Of a stretch of 64,000 nt of DNA, positions 44,869 to 53,399 are shown piece by piece. The stretch comes from Pseudobutyrivibrio xylanivorans DSM 14809. GTDB taxonomy: Bacteria; Bacillota; Clostridia; Lachnospirales; Lachnospiraceae. The stretch covers positions 31,404 through 95,403 of the forward strand of contig NZ_FQYQ01000010.1 of assembly GCF_900141825.1 (NCBI RefSeq), written 5' to 3'. The notes beneath the pieces are model-generated. The model saw only the letters and a program-made list of their open reading frames with translations. It was not told the origin of the DNA and made no database searches. Every line of letters begins with the position of its first letter. Positions within the stretch are counted from its first letter, which is position 1. A program made the position numbers and the translations under genes.

Positions 44869-46452
44869 TTATCTAGGTGCGATAAGTGTATTTAAATCTA
44901 CACCAACCATTGCGTTTGCTTTTGCTACATAATCTGGTTCACCAGCATGCTTGTAGAACTCGTATGAAGGCTTCTGTGTGTTGCCATATCTCATAAGACC
45001 GAATGCTAAGCCCTGTGGTACTTCGATTACTGGATCATCTTTCTCGCGTGAAAGAATGAAACCGTCAATGTGACTATTATTATTTACAACAAGCATTGCG
45101 TATGTAATAGCCGCACACTGAATATCTTCACCCTGTGATGAAGTGTACCCCTGCTCTGAAAGCTTTACAGTACGTACTGCACCGGATGGTGAAAGTAATT
45201 CTGGCTGGCTGAGGAAATCAGTTACTACATCAATATTGTAAACTGATACAAATCTTGTGTTCTGGCTACGCTGAATGTTAGCTGTTGCAACCCATGGTGT
45301 AGCTGATGTCATTGGATAATTGTATGCATGGAATGCAAGTCTCCAATCAATATTTCCCTGGCTTCTAATGTAGTTGTTAAACTGAGTGATAAATGCCTTT
45401 GATCCATGAACTGTTCTCTCGTTAAGAGCCCAGTGATGATCTGTACAAATATATACATTAGCATTTGCGTTTTCTGACTTGATTGCGTTGTAAAGAACGC
45501 GGAATGCATTAGCATACTCCTGAGTATATACTGGAAGATTTCCACCACAGCTCATGTAGTTCCACTCATTCCAAGCATTAACCTCGTTACCAATGATAAA
45601 ATTATCTACTCTTGCATTCATTCCAAAATATGAACGTGTAAGCCATCTCTGGGCAATGAATGAACCAGCTGCTGCAAGTAACTCAATACCTTCAGTTGTA
45701 TTTGCATTAAGACCATAGTAATTATGAGCGCCAAGACCATTGTATGCATATGGGTTGATGAACTCCTGCTGTGAAGCCTGGTCCACAAGAAGAATCATTG
45801 TAACCTGAACACCCTGCGAATTTAGACGACCAAGGTAATTATCAAATGCTGTAATGTAACGTGTATCAAAGTTATATGTTTTTCCGTTGTAAACATAAGG
45901 AACACCACTACCGCCTGAAATCTTTGAAAGTGGAAGTGAAACTGTTGCCTGCTTTACACCGAGGTCTGCAAGTGTACGCATTCCAAGGTTATCCATGCTG
46001 GCATCTGTAAGAATACCCTTCTTACCATTGTCCATTCTTGCAACTGCACGTGAACCGCATGCCTCAGGATTTGTGATGTACATGCTGTTTGATGCTGCTG
46101 TAAGAGCTCCGCCCTTCATAACACAGACTGTAAACTTCTTAAAAAGAACAGACTCAGCTGAATTCTTATTTAAAGGGAATGAAAAGTTTGCTGAAGCTGC
46201 CACAGGAGCCTGTGCAACCTCCATGCCTGTATTACCTGCCTGATTTGGGTCAGATGCAATAAGGTGATAAATTCCATCATCAGATGCTGTCTGTCCTGAA
46301 GCTGCAACTACAACATTGCCGCCTTCAATAACAGCTCCTCCAATAGCCACTCCACTGGCTGCCTCTACTGTGAGGCTAGGCGCCCCAGCAAACATTGTTA
46401 CAACAAGTGCTAGAGCAACAATAGCACTCGCGATTCTCTTGAAAACTTTCAT
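44869..46452 (-). CDS. secreted DUF5722-like protein, putative GH-A-type glycosidase (copy 1)
   Basis: A 527-residue secreted protein. The start at 46452 gives a clean signal peptide (MKVFKRIASAIVALALVV... cleaved near VEAASG); an upstream in-frame ATG at 46494 is less likely. A beta-rich N-terminal domain (~35-150) is followed by a barrel-like domain with IIGNEVNAW (E290) and KLSEQGY (E433). These resemble the acid/base and nucleophile glutamates of clan GH-A glycosidases. I recognise the family as DUF5722, without known activity. It is 39% or more similar by eye to the next gene, its paralogue, and is probably a single unit with its own terminator. Confidence 0.8.
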   Translation of the reverse strand: MKVFKRIASAIVALALVVTMFAGAPSLTVEAASGVAIGGAVIEGGNVVVAASGQTASDDGIYHLIASDPNQAGNTGMEVAQAPVAASANFSFPLNKNSAESVLFKKFTVCVMKGGALTAASNSMYITNPEACGSRAVARMDNGKKGILTDASMDNLGMRTLADLGVKQATVSLPLSKISGGSGVPYVYNGKTYNFDTRYITAFDNYLGRLNSQGVQVTMILLVDQASQQEFINPYAYNGLGAHNYYGLNANTTEGIELLAAAGSFIAQRWLTRSYFGMNARVDNFIIGNEVNAWNEWNYMSCGGNLPVYTQEYANAFRVLYNAIKSENANANVYICTDHHWALNERTVHGSKAFITQFNNYIRSQGNIDWRLAFHAYNYPMTSATPWVATANIQRSQNTRFVSVYNIDVVTDFLSQPELLSPSGAVRTVKLSEQGYTSSQGEDIQCAAITYAMLVVNNNSHIDGFILSREKDDPVIEVPQGLAFGLMRYGNTQKPSYEFYKHAGEPDYVAKANAMVGVDLNTLIAPR

Positions 46453-46518
46453 ATTACCTATAATTTCCTTCCTAAAAAACCTTTTACTATTCACAGTAAC
46501 ATTGCCTATATCATAGAA

Positions 46519-46546
46519 CTACTCATGGAGCTAACTCCATGAGTAG
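46519..46546 (-). terminator. hairpin after second DUF5722-like gene
   Basis: A perfect 12-bp stem (46519-46530/46535-46546) with a 4-nt loop 15 nt after the stop. The following T stretch is short, so termination may be partial and allow read-through into copy 1. Confidence 0.7.
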
Positions 46547-46561
46547 CTATTTACTATTTAA

Positions 46562-48085
46562 TTATCGAGGTGTGATAAGTGATGTAAGATCAACACCTGC
46601 TGCTGCACTTGCCTGTGCGATAATATCTGGAGATGTTGGATTCTGATAGAATGCATATCCCATCTTCTGGGAACCGTCTAAATTACAAAGTCCATAAGAA
46701 AGCCCCTGTGCCAACTCCTCTGGGTGATCCACCTCACGAGTGATAATCAATCCATCAACATATCTATTGTTTTCTGCCACCAGATTTGCATATACAAGTG
46801 ATGCTGCCTGAAGTGCTTCGCCTTCATGACTTACATATCCAACCTCTGAAAGCTTTACAGATCTAACTGCGCCCGTTGATGAAAGCATATCTGGTGTACA
46901 TAAGAAATCTGTCAAAACATCTATATTTGCAACTGTAACGTATGGAGTACTCTGGCTGTGCGAAACGTTCTTTGATGTCTCCCATGCTCTTGGAGCATAA
47001 AGTGGAGCATTATATGGATGCACTGCAACTCTCCAATCTACGTTTCCTTCACTCTTAATAATTGTATTAAGCTTTGTAAGGAACTCCTTACCTGAAATGT
47101 AATAAGAAGCCTCTGCTCTTGACCACTGGTGATCGATACATGTGTAAACATTTGCTGTAGCATTTTCTGACTTGATGCCGTTGTACATAATACGGAATGC
47201 CTTAGCGTATTCCTGCATGAACACATCGTTTGAACCACAGTTCATGTAGTTCCAAAGCCACCAAGCATTTACCTCATTACCAATGATGAAGTTATCTACC
47301 TGACCATGACCTGTTCCAGCATAATGTCTTGCAAGGGAAGATGCTGCATTCTGAAGTGCTGCAATACCCTCTGCTGTGTTAGCGTTCATTCCGTAGTAAT
47401 TGTGAGCACCTAAACCGTCATAAGAATATGGATTAATATATTCCTGTGGTGAAGCACCATCAATAAGAATGATTACATTAACCTGCATACCAAGTCTGTT
47501 GTATTTCATTACTGAATAATCATATCCAGCAAGTCTATTAATCTGAGAAATAGGAATATTTAAATTAACCTGCTTTGCACCAAGTGCTGCTGGCTGATTC
47601 TTATCAGCAACAGACTTTAACAACTCAGGAAGAATACCCTTCTTTCCAAAATCCATACGGCCTGGAGCAAGTGTTGCACATGCCTCTGGATTAGTAATAT
47701 ACATACTGTTCGACACTGCCTTAAGTGCGCCACCTGACATAACGCAAACAGTAAATTTCTTATAAAGCATTGAATTTGCAGTTCCTTTTGAAAGAGGTAC
47801 TGAAAACGTTGCTGCTGCAGATACGGCTGTCTGTGCCACATCTGTTCCAGCAGGTGCAACCTGATTTACGTCAGAAGCAACTAGATGATACATACCATCA
47901 TCTGAAGCTGCTGTTCCCTGAGAAGCAACAGCTACATTGCCTCCCTGTATTAAAACACTACCAATTGCAACACCAGATGCGCTAGCTGCTTTAGCCTCGG
48001 CGGTAAGGCTAGGTGAAACTGCAAATGTAGTAACCATAAGTGTCAACACAAGTGCTATACTAGCAATCTTCTTAAACAATTTCAT
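46562..48085 (-). CDS. secreted DUF5722-like protein, putative GH-A-type glycosidase (copy 2)
   Basis: A 507-residue paralogue of the gene at 44869 in direct tandem. A signal peptide (ALVLTLMVTTFAVSP...AEA) is followed by the same beta-rich N-terminal domain and a barrel with NEVNAW (E271) and KLSEVGY (E414). Conserved blocks shared with copy 1 include INPY.YDGLGAHNYYG, YITNPEAC and VDNFIIGNEVNAW. The start at 48085 has AAAGGAG 10 nt upstream. Promoter DNA upstream carries repeated TGTGAA boxes. Confidence 0.8.
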   Translation of the reverse strand: MKLFKKIASIALVLTLMVTTFAVSPSLTAEAKAASASGVAIGSVLIQGGNVAVASQGTAASDDGMYHLVASDVNQVAPAGTDVAQTAVSAAATFSVPLSKGTANSMLYKKFTVCVMSGGALKAVSNSMYITNPEACATLAPGRMDFGKKGILPELLKSVADKNQPAALGAKQVNLNIPISQINRLAGYDYSVMKYNRLGMQVNVIILIDGASPQEYINPYSYDGLGAHNYYGMNANTAEGIAALQNAASSLARHYAGTGHGQVDNFIIGNEVNAWWLWNYMNCGSNDVFMQEYAKAFRIMYNGIKSENATANVYTCIDHQWSRAEASYYISGKEFLTKLNTIIKSEGNVDWRVAVHPYNAPLYAPRAWETSKNVSHSQSTPYVTVANIDVLTDFLCTPDMLSSTGAVRSVKLSEVGYVSHEGEALQAASLVYANLVAENNRYVDGLIITREVDHPEELAQGLSYGLCNLDGSQKMGYAFYQNPTSPDIIAQASAAAGVDLTSLITPR

Positions 48086-48100
48086 AAAACCAAAACTCCT

Positions 48101-48253
48101 TTCACATTCAACCCTGTGATTCTCACATAAAAAAGTGAGCATAACCAATATACAATGGAATTATAAAAAATGTGTGAAAACTTAATTGACGGTGAAAATA
48201 TAACACAAACAATTCACATTTGAAAAGATGTTTTCCTGTGAAATGTTTGTGAA
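48101..48253 (-). promoter_or_regulatory. promoter region with repeated TGTGAA/TTCACA boxes
   Basis: Five copies at 48101-48106, 48173-48178, 48213-48218, 48237-48242 and 48248-48253 (the last two 11 nt apart) surround a -10 TATAAT at 48160-48165 on the minus strand. They may be regulator binding sites for the DUF5722-like genes. Confidence 0.4.
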
Positions 48254-48263
48254 CAACAAAAAA

Positions 48264-48284
48264 GCCTGTGGATATACCACAGGC
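48264..48284 (-). terminator. intrinsic terminator after ade
   Basis: An 8-bp GC-rich stem (48264-48271/48277-48284) followed by six T on the minus strand. Confidence 0.93.
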
Positions 48285-48300
48285 CAATAAAATTATTGAT

Positions 48301-50016
48301 TTATTCTGCTATTTTCCATTCCTCTACATCCACAACTCCAAATGTAGTTATTCTAAGATTTGGAATTACTGGAAGCGCTGTAAAACTCAAAGTCATAAAC
48401 GGATCTATCCCCTTACGCACCCCAGTAGCATAGGCAGCATCATGTATCTCAACCAGCTTTTCTTTTGCGCTTTCTGCTGACTCACAACTCATCAATCCTG
48501 CCACTGGCATAGAATAAGACGCCTGAACCTTTCCATCACTATAAACAAGTGCTCCCCCGTTTATTTCTTTAAGCGCATTAATACCAGCTGCAATATCCTC
48601 ATCCGAGGTTCCGATGGCGATAATATTATGACTGTCATGAGCAACTGAAGTAACTATCGCGCCATTTTTTAAACCATATCCCTTAATAAACCCTACGCCA
48701 ACATGGCCTGTATTGTTATGGCGTTCAACAACAACGGCCTTTAAAACATCATCCTCTACATTTATTTCTCTGGCCATACCTTCTCTTGTGGTATACAGCT
48801 GGCCGTCTACTATTCCAAGAACTGGAATCTCATTTTCAACATTTAACATCTGTGCAGTAATTTTTGGCATATGAAAGCTGTCAGAAGCCTTTTTCCTTAG
48901 TTCTTCTGAAATGTTGCTCTTGCAGTGTTTCACCAAATAATCGTCTGTAAGCTCATTGCCTGCCTTATATACACTGTGAATATCTACGCCCTTCACATCG
49001 TTTAGTACTACAAAATCAGCTAAAAAACCTGGTGCAATAGCACCTCTGTCACGTAATCCAAAATAACTGCCTGCAGTGAAAGACGCCATCTTATACGCAA
49101 CCGCAGGCTCAGCGCCCAATTTTATAGCCTTTCGTATTATGTTATCAATATGGCCGTGGTCCATAATGTCATTTATATGTCTATCATCAGTACAGAACAT
49201 ACAATGACTGGCATACGGCTCTTTACAAAGGTTAATCAGTGCCTCTAAATTCTGAGCAGCTGTACCCTCGCGAATCATAATCCACATTCCAAGGCCAAGC
49301 TTTTCCAGTGCTTCTTCTAGACCAGTGCACTCATGATCTGACAGAACTCCTGCAGCTGCATATCCCATCAACTGCTTTCCAGTAACACCAGGAGCATGAC
49401 CATCTATAAGCACATCATTTAAAATCGCACCATATGTCTTATCGATAACAGTCTTTTTTCGGGAAACCACGCCATTAACGTCCATCATCTCAGCTATTCC
49501 ACGGACACGTTTATTTTTATATAAAGGTTCCATATCCTCCGCCAAAATAGTAGTAGAGGACTCATCGAATTCACAGGATGGCACGCAAGATGGAAGCATG
49601 AAAAATACATCCATAGGAAGGCTTTCTGTAGCCTCCAGCATAAGATTTATTCCATCGATACCCATAACATTAGCTATTTCGTGTGGATCCGTAAGAATAG
49701 CAGTTGTGCCATGTTTTAACGCCTCTTGGGCAAAAATCTCCGGAATTACAGTAGTACTTTCAATATGAATATGAGAATCAATAAAACCTGGAACAATCGT
49801 CTTTCCAGTTAAATCAATTTCCTTTTCCCCCGTATAGCTTCCAATTCCTGCAAATGTTCCATAGGCAATAGCTACATCCCCTTCGTGAAACTGATTCGTA
49901 AAAACATTCAGATACTTTACATTCTTTAGCACAAGCTCAGCCGGCTTTTCGCCACTTGCAACAGAAAGAAAGTCTTCATACTCCGCCCTTGTCATGTTCT
50001 TCTGTTGATAATTCAT
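48301..50016 (-). CDS. ade: adenine deaminase
   Basis: A 571-residue amidohydrolase converting adenine to hypoxanthine and ammonia in purine salvage. Metal-ligand and family motifs are present: GFIDSHIHIEST, LTDPHEIANV, VLSDHECT, CMFCTDDRHINDI, and the C-terminal VAHDSHNIIAIG domain. The start at 50016 has TAGGAG 8 nt upstream; a GTG at 50037 would put the terminator of hypB too close. The gene stands alone between two terminators. Confidence 0.95.
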   Translation of the reverse strand: MNYQQKNMTRAEYEDFLSVASGEKPAELVLKNVKYLNVFTNQFHEGDVAIAYGTFAGIGSYTGEKEIDLTGKTIVPGFIDSHIHIESTTVIPEIFAQEALKHGTTAILTDPHEIANVMGIDGINLMLEATESLPMDVFFMLPSCVPSCEFDESSTTILAEDMEPLYKNKRVRGIAEMMDVNGVVSRKKTVIDKTYGAILNDVLIDGHAPGVTGKQLMGYAAAGVLSDHECTGLEEALEKLGLGMWIMIREGTAAQNLEALINLCKEPYASHCMFCTDDRHINDIMDHGHIDNIIRKAIKLGAEPAVAYKMASFTAGSYFGLRDRGAIAPGFLADFVVLNDVKGVDIHSVYKAGNELTDDYLVKHCKSNISEELRKKASDSFHMPKITAQMLNVENEIPVLGIVDGQLYTTREGMAREINVEDDVLKAVVVERHNNTGHVGVGFIKGYGLKNGAIVTSVAHDSHNIIAIGTSDEDIAAGINALKEINGGALVYSDGKVQASYSMPVAGLMSCESAESAKEKLVEIHDAAYATGVRKGIDPFMTLSFTALPVIPNLRITTFGVVDVEEWKIAE

Positions 50017-50042
50017 TATATATTCTCCTATGTACACAAAAA

Positions 50043-50067
50043 GCCCAAGGGAAATTCCCTTGAGCCC
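50043..50067 (-). terminator. intrinsic terminator after hypB
   Basis: A 9-bp stem with one mismatch (50043-50051/50057-50065, outer C/G pairs to 50067), followed by TTTTT on the minus strand. Confidence 0.85.
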
Positions 50068-50073
50068 TAAAAA

Positions 50074-50745
50074 TTACGCCTTTGCCCTGGCAATCTCCTC
50101 TTCAAGCCATGCAATAACATCATCCAAGCCTTCACCAGTCTTACCGCTTACAAAGAAAATCTTTGCATTTGGGTTCAGCTTCAATATTCTTTCTGTAACT
50201 TTTTCCTTGCTAAAATCAAAATAATCCAGTGTATCAATCTTATTAATAAGAACAACATCACTTATTTCAAACATAAGTGGATACTTAAGAGGCTTATCAT
50301 CCCCCTCTGGAACTGATAAAAGCATAAGATTCTTATTTGCACCTACATCAAACTCTGCTGGGCAAACAAGATTACCAATGTTTTCCAATATAAGAAGATC
50401 TAAGTCCTTTGTGTCGTACTCCATAAGAGCACGGCTGGTCATATCAGCATCGATATGGCAAAGTCCCATGTTGTGAATCTGAATAGACTCCACACCTGTA
50501 GCATCAGCTACACGCTGTGCATCAATGCTGGTCTCGATATCCACATCCATCTCACCAATCTTATACTTATCCTTCATTCTGTTAATAATAGCAGAAAGCG
50601 TGGTAGTCTTTCCTGAGCCAGGGCCTGACATTACATTTACAAAAAATGTGCCCTGATCTTTCATCTGCTGACGAATGGCTGCGGCAGCAGCTTCGTTTTC
50701 AGCGAAGACGCTCTCTCCAATTTCAATTACTTTTACTTCACTCAT
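50074..50745 (-). CDS. hypB: nickel-hydrogenase maturation GTPase HypB
   Basis: A 223-residue SIMIBI GTPase that helps insert nickel into NiFe hydrogenase (or urease). P-loop GPGSGKTTTL, metal-site residues in GLCHIDADM and NLVCPAEFD, and the NKIDTLDYF guanine motif are intact. It lacks the histidine-rich N-terminus that stores nickel in some homologues. No hypA, hypC-F or hydrogenase gene is in the window. A nickel/peptide-type ABC operon lies upstream on the same strand, separated by a promoter and structured leader. The ribosome binding site is AGAGG. Confidence 0.92.
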   Translation of the reverse strand: MSEVKVIEIGESVFAENEAAAAAIRQQMKDQGTFFVNVMSGPGSGKTTTLSAIINRMKDKYKIGEMDVDIETSIDAQRVADATGVESIQIHNMGLCHIDADMTSRALMEYDTKDLDLLILENIGNLVCPAEFDVGANKNLMLLSVPEGDDKPLKYPLMFEISDVVLINKIDTLDYFDFSKEKVTERILKLNPNAKIFFVSGKTGEGLDDVIAWLEEEIARAKA

Positions 50746-50802
50746 TAATTATTTACCTCTTAAAAATTCCCTTACATTTTTATATAGTAGCTTATATGTA
50801 TA

Positions 50803-50909
50803 AAAAAAGCCAGCGAGTTATTCGCTGGCGTTGTTATCGGGGAGTGCGACCAAAGTTGCCCTTGGTCGCTGAGTTATGAAAAATTTGGTATTAGCTTTTC
50901 GCTAGTACG
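50803..50909 (-). ncRNA. compact structured leader or small RNA upstream of hypB
   Basis: The 307-base gap before hypB (50746-51052) contains a complete short transcription unit: a promoter, about 100 nt of RNA and an intrinsic terminator, all before hypB. The RNA can form hairpin 1 (TAGC/GCTA, GAAAA loop), hairpin 2 (50846-50853/50862-50869) with a GGGCAAC loop, and a terminator hairpin (50809-50816/50822-50829). The loop GGG could pair with CCCC just downstream as a pseudoknot. CAGCGA in hairpin 2 can also pair with TCGCTG of the terminator arm, giving a possible switch. I could not match it to a known riboswitch. It is either a terminator-controlled leader or a free small RNA. Confidence 0.6.
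50809..50829 (-). terminator. intrinsic terminator 64 nt upstream of hypB
   Basis: A perfect 8-bp GC-rich stem (50809-50816/50822-50829) followed by seven T on the minus strand. Confidence 0.93.
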
Positions 50910-50915
50910 ATAAGT

Positions 50916-50944
50916 ACTATAACACGTGTAAACCGTTTCTGCAA
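50916..50944 (-). promoter_or_regulatory. sigma-A promoter of the hypB leader
   Basis: -35 TTGCAG (50939-50944), 17-nt spacer, -10 TATAGT (50916-50921), with an A/T-rich stretch upstream. Predicted +1 is near 50909. Confidence 0.75.
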
Positions 50945-50996
50945 GAAATTTTTTCATAATTTTTTCACAAAATTGTATTTTTCTTGTATTTTGAGT

Positions 50997-51032
50997 TAGT
51001 TGCAACTAGCCTAATACACAGGGTGTGTATTA
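50997..51032. repeat. two perfect palindromes downstream of the methyltransferase gene
   Basis: TAGTTGCAACTA (50997-51008) and the 9-bp hairpin 51012-51020/51024-51032 (GGG loop). Neither is followed by a T run. They lie between the stop at 51053 and the hypB promoter and could be operators or a weak terminator. Confidence 0.5.
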
Positions 51033-51052
51033 TTGTATAAAATTCAGCAATA

Positions 51053-51817
51053 TCAAGCCTTGCGACCCGTTATACAAAACATCTTATCAGGTATGTAAAA
51101 CTCATCATGCTCGACAAAAATGCGGCTTCCAAATCCAATGTCAACTGCAACATTTTCGTAACCTTTTCGTAATAGAACCTCTTTATCCCACTGAGGTCTG
51201 TCAAGAGTACTGATTGTCAACATGTGATAGATGTTATGACATTCATCTTTCATGCTGTCTGAAATTTTGCTGTGAGCAAGATTCTCAGGACTCTTCAGAT
51301 TATGAGCGCCCTTGGCATATTCAGCATCAAAATTAATGAGAATACCGCCCTTTTTCAGCACACGATTCCACTCACCATAAGCCTCTATAGGGTGTGGCAA
51401 TGTCCAAGTGAGATTACGGGTAATTACCACATCAAAGGTCTCATCTTCAAAATCAAGCGACTCTGCATCACCTACTACTGCAGTGGCATGAGTTGAATCC
51501 AATCCGTAAATACGAATCATCTCATTGGCCTTTGTAATCATTTCCTCAGTAAGATCAATTCCTGTAACCTGATGTCCCATCCTTCCAAGAATGATTTCAA
51601 AAAAGCCGGCACCACAACCAACGTCTAATATCTTAAGGCTTTTACCCTGTGGAAGGAGCTTTTCAATCTCTCCCGCCCAACGCGCTGCCTTATTACTTTC
51701 AATTTCATCATGACGGAGCTCAAAGAAACTATCTGCACGCTTCGTCCAATAGCACTCTACTTTCTCCTTTATGTTATCTGCCTCATCCTCAAAGGCAATA
51801 TGATGTAACTCACCCAT
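51053..51817 (-). CDS. class I SAM-dependent methyltransferase (Nik operon, second)
   Basis: A 254-residue methyltransferase. SAM-binding motif I is LDVGCGAGFFEI, the acidic loop is GIDLTEEM, and motif IV-like VVITRNLTWTLPHP follows. The RNLTW segment is shared with the neighbouring paralogue. No signal peptide. The gene starts 2 nt after the first methyltransferase, whose stop overlaps its ribosome binding site (TAGGAA). Substrate unknown; position at the end of a nickel/peptide ABC operon suggests metal or metallophore metabolism. Confidence 0.85.
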   Translation of the reverse strand: MGELHHIAFEDEADNIKEKVECYWTKRADSFFELRHDEIESNKAARWAGEIEKLLPQGKSLKILDVGCGAGFFEIILGRMGHQVTGIDLTEEMITKANEMIRIYGLDSTHATAVVGDAESLDFEDETFDVVITRNLTWTLPHPIEAYGEWNRVLKKGGILINFDAEYAKGAHNLKSPENLAHSKISDSMKDECHNIYHMLTISTLDRPQWDKEVLLRKGYENVAVDIGFGSRIFVEHDEFYIPDKMFCITGRKA

Positions 51818-51819
51818 TA

Positions 51820-52596
51820 TTATTTCCTAACTAACTTCACCATAAACAGTGGTGTAGATTTATAATTAACCAGTTCTTTTTTTGAATATACAAGCTGGCC
51901 TACGTCCTCCTGAACAAATACCTGTCCAACATTTAATTCTGTAAGATATTCCAAATCCCACTGAGGACGAAGCTTGGCCGTTAGCGGCATTTTGCCAGCG
52001 ATGACTTCCATCTTGTCGAAATTCTCTCCAATGTTGTAATCGCCATAGCCCTCCTCAGCAACATTCTGACGATCTTCAACATATGCGGCACGCTTATCTT
52101 CATCAATAAGATATCTGTACCAATTGGCATCAAATACCATCATGAGACCTCCTGAACGCAATACTCTGGTCCAATGCTGATATGCCTTTGCTGGGTCTGG
52201 AAGATTCCATGTAAGATTTCTAGAGATTACTACATCAAAGCTACCATCCTCAAAATCAAGATTCATAGCATCCCCTTGAACAAAATGAATCTGATTTGCA
52301 AACCCACCAGCATTGGCTCTTGCTTCTTCTATCATAGTCTCAGCGAAATCATATGCTGTGACCTTATATCCCGCCTCTGCAAGAATGATAGAGAGGAACC
52401 CTGGGCCTGCGCCAATATCTATAATGTTGATATCAGCTGGTGCCTTATCAGGAAATGCTGCTGTAATCTCCTTAGTCAAAAAAGACGTCCAAGTATTTCT
52501 TTGGGCGCCTGACAATTCTTCTTTATTAACTTCCGAATAGCCTGCTGCGCGCTGCAGCCAATAGGCTTTATTTTCTTTTGTTAAATCTGCGTTCAT
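51820..52596 (-). CDS. class I SAM-dependent methyltransferase (Nik operon, first)
   Basis: A paralogue of the following gene with IDIGAGPGFLSI as SAM motif I, TAYDFAETM as the acidic loop, and VVISRNLTWNLPDP. About 258 residues from the ATG at 52596. That start has no ribosome binding site, but a promoter-like TTGGGA-17-TATACT lies directly upstream and would give an almost leaderless message. A GTG at 52638, adjacent to the ATPase stop, is the alternative. It is tightly linked to the ABC genes, so it probably also reads from the main operon. Confidence 0.83.
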   Translation of the reverse strand: MNADLTKENKAYWLQRAAGYSEVNKEELSGAQRNTWTSFLTKEITAAFPDKAPADINIIDIGAGPGFLSIILAEAGYKVTAYDFAETMIEEARANAGGFANQIHFVQGDAMNLDFEDGSFDVVISRNLTWNLPDPAKAYQHWTRVLRSGGLMMVFDANWYRYLIDEDKRAAYVEDRQNVAEEGYGDYNIGENFDKMEVIAGKMPLTAKLRPQWDLEYLTELNVGQVFVQEDVGQLVYSKKELVNYKSTPLFMVKLVRK

Positions 52597-52605
52597 ATTG
52601 CTTGA

Positions 52606-52634
52606 AGTATACCACACCTGTCTATTATTCCCAA
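52606..52634 (-). promoter_or_regulatory. possible internal promoter for the methyltransferase pair
   Basis: TTGGGA (52629-52634), 17-nt spacer, TATACT (52606-52611). The predicted +1 near 52599 is only 3 nt before the ATG at 52596. Confidence 0.45.
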
Positions 52635-52640
52635 CCACAG

Positions 52641-53399
52641 TTATAGGATAGAGTCCACTAAAGACTTAGTGTACTCAGCTTGTGGATTATTGATGATGTC
52701 ATTAGGCCTTCCCTGCTCAACAATCACCCCATCATAAAGCACTATTACTCTGTCACAAAAGCTCTGAACCAGCGCTAGATTATGGCAGATAAAAATTATG
52801 CTTAAATCTCTTGTTTTACGGAGCTCATCCAAAAGCTCCATAATCTGCTTTTGAACGGTAACATCCAGGGCGCTGGTAGCTTCATCACAAACTAAAATGT
52901 TAGGTTCCACCGCAAGAGCTCTGGCAATCGCAGCTCGCTGACACTGACCACCACTTACCTGATGCGGATATTTAGTAGCAAACTCTGCTGTAAGTCCTAC
53001 CTTTTCCAAGAGCTCAGCCACCATTGTAGATGCTGCAGATGCAGAAAAGCCTCTGTTTCTCAGAGACTCTCCTATACTATAGCCAAGAGTCTTTCTTGGA
53101 TTAAAGGACTCTACTGGATTTTGGAAAACCATCTGTATTTTGCTGTAAAGCTCCAGTGGGTTCTCACCCTTCTGCCTTTGGATATCATTATCGCATATAC
53201 GAATCTCGCCTTTTGTAGGTGAAATAAGGCCTGTAATCAGCTTTGCTACTGTACTTTTGCCACTTCCTGACTCACCCACGATACCAAGAGTCTCACCATG
53301 TTCAAGAGAGAAGGAAACTCCCTTTAATGCAAGTGTGTCAGAGTTTCCACGACTTATGAAATTTTTACTAACATTATTAACAGTAATCATCTCGTCCAT
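52641..53399 (-). CDS. nickel/peptide-type ABC transporter ATPase (NikE/OppF-type)
   Basis: A 252-residue ATPase with Walker A GESGSGKSTVAK, Q-loop IQMVFQNPVESFNP, signature SGGQCQR, Walker B ILVCDEATSALD and H-loop FICHNLA. It pairs with the ATPase encoded upstream, sharing one base with it (TAATG). It energises the two permeases at 55802 and 56601. Confidence 0.92.
   Translation of the reverse strand: MDEMITVNNVSKNFISRGNSDTLALKGVSFSLEHGETLGIVGESGSGKSTVAKLITGLISPTKGEIRICDNDIQRQKGENPLELYSKIQMVFQNPVESFNPRKTLGYSIGESLRNRGFSASAASTMVAELLEKVGLTAEFATKYPHQVSGGQCQRAAIARALAVEPNILVCDEATSALDVTVQKQIMELLDELRKTRDLSIIFICHNLALVQSFCDRVIVLYDGVIVEQGRPNDIINNPQAEYTKSLVDSIL

Noticed and set aside
50803..50909. NiCo riboswitch upstream of hypB
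   Set aside because: The gene context is tempting, but the four-way junction and conserved core of that class are not recognisable in the ~100-nt leader.
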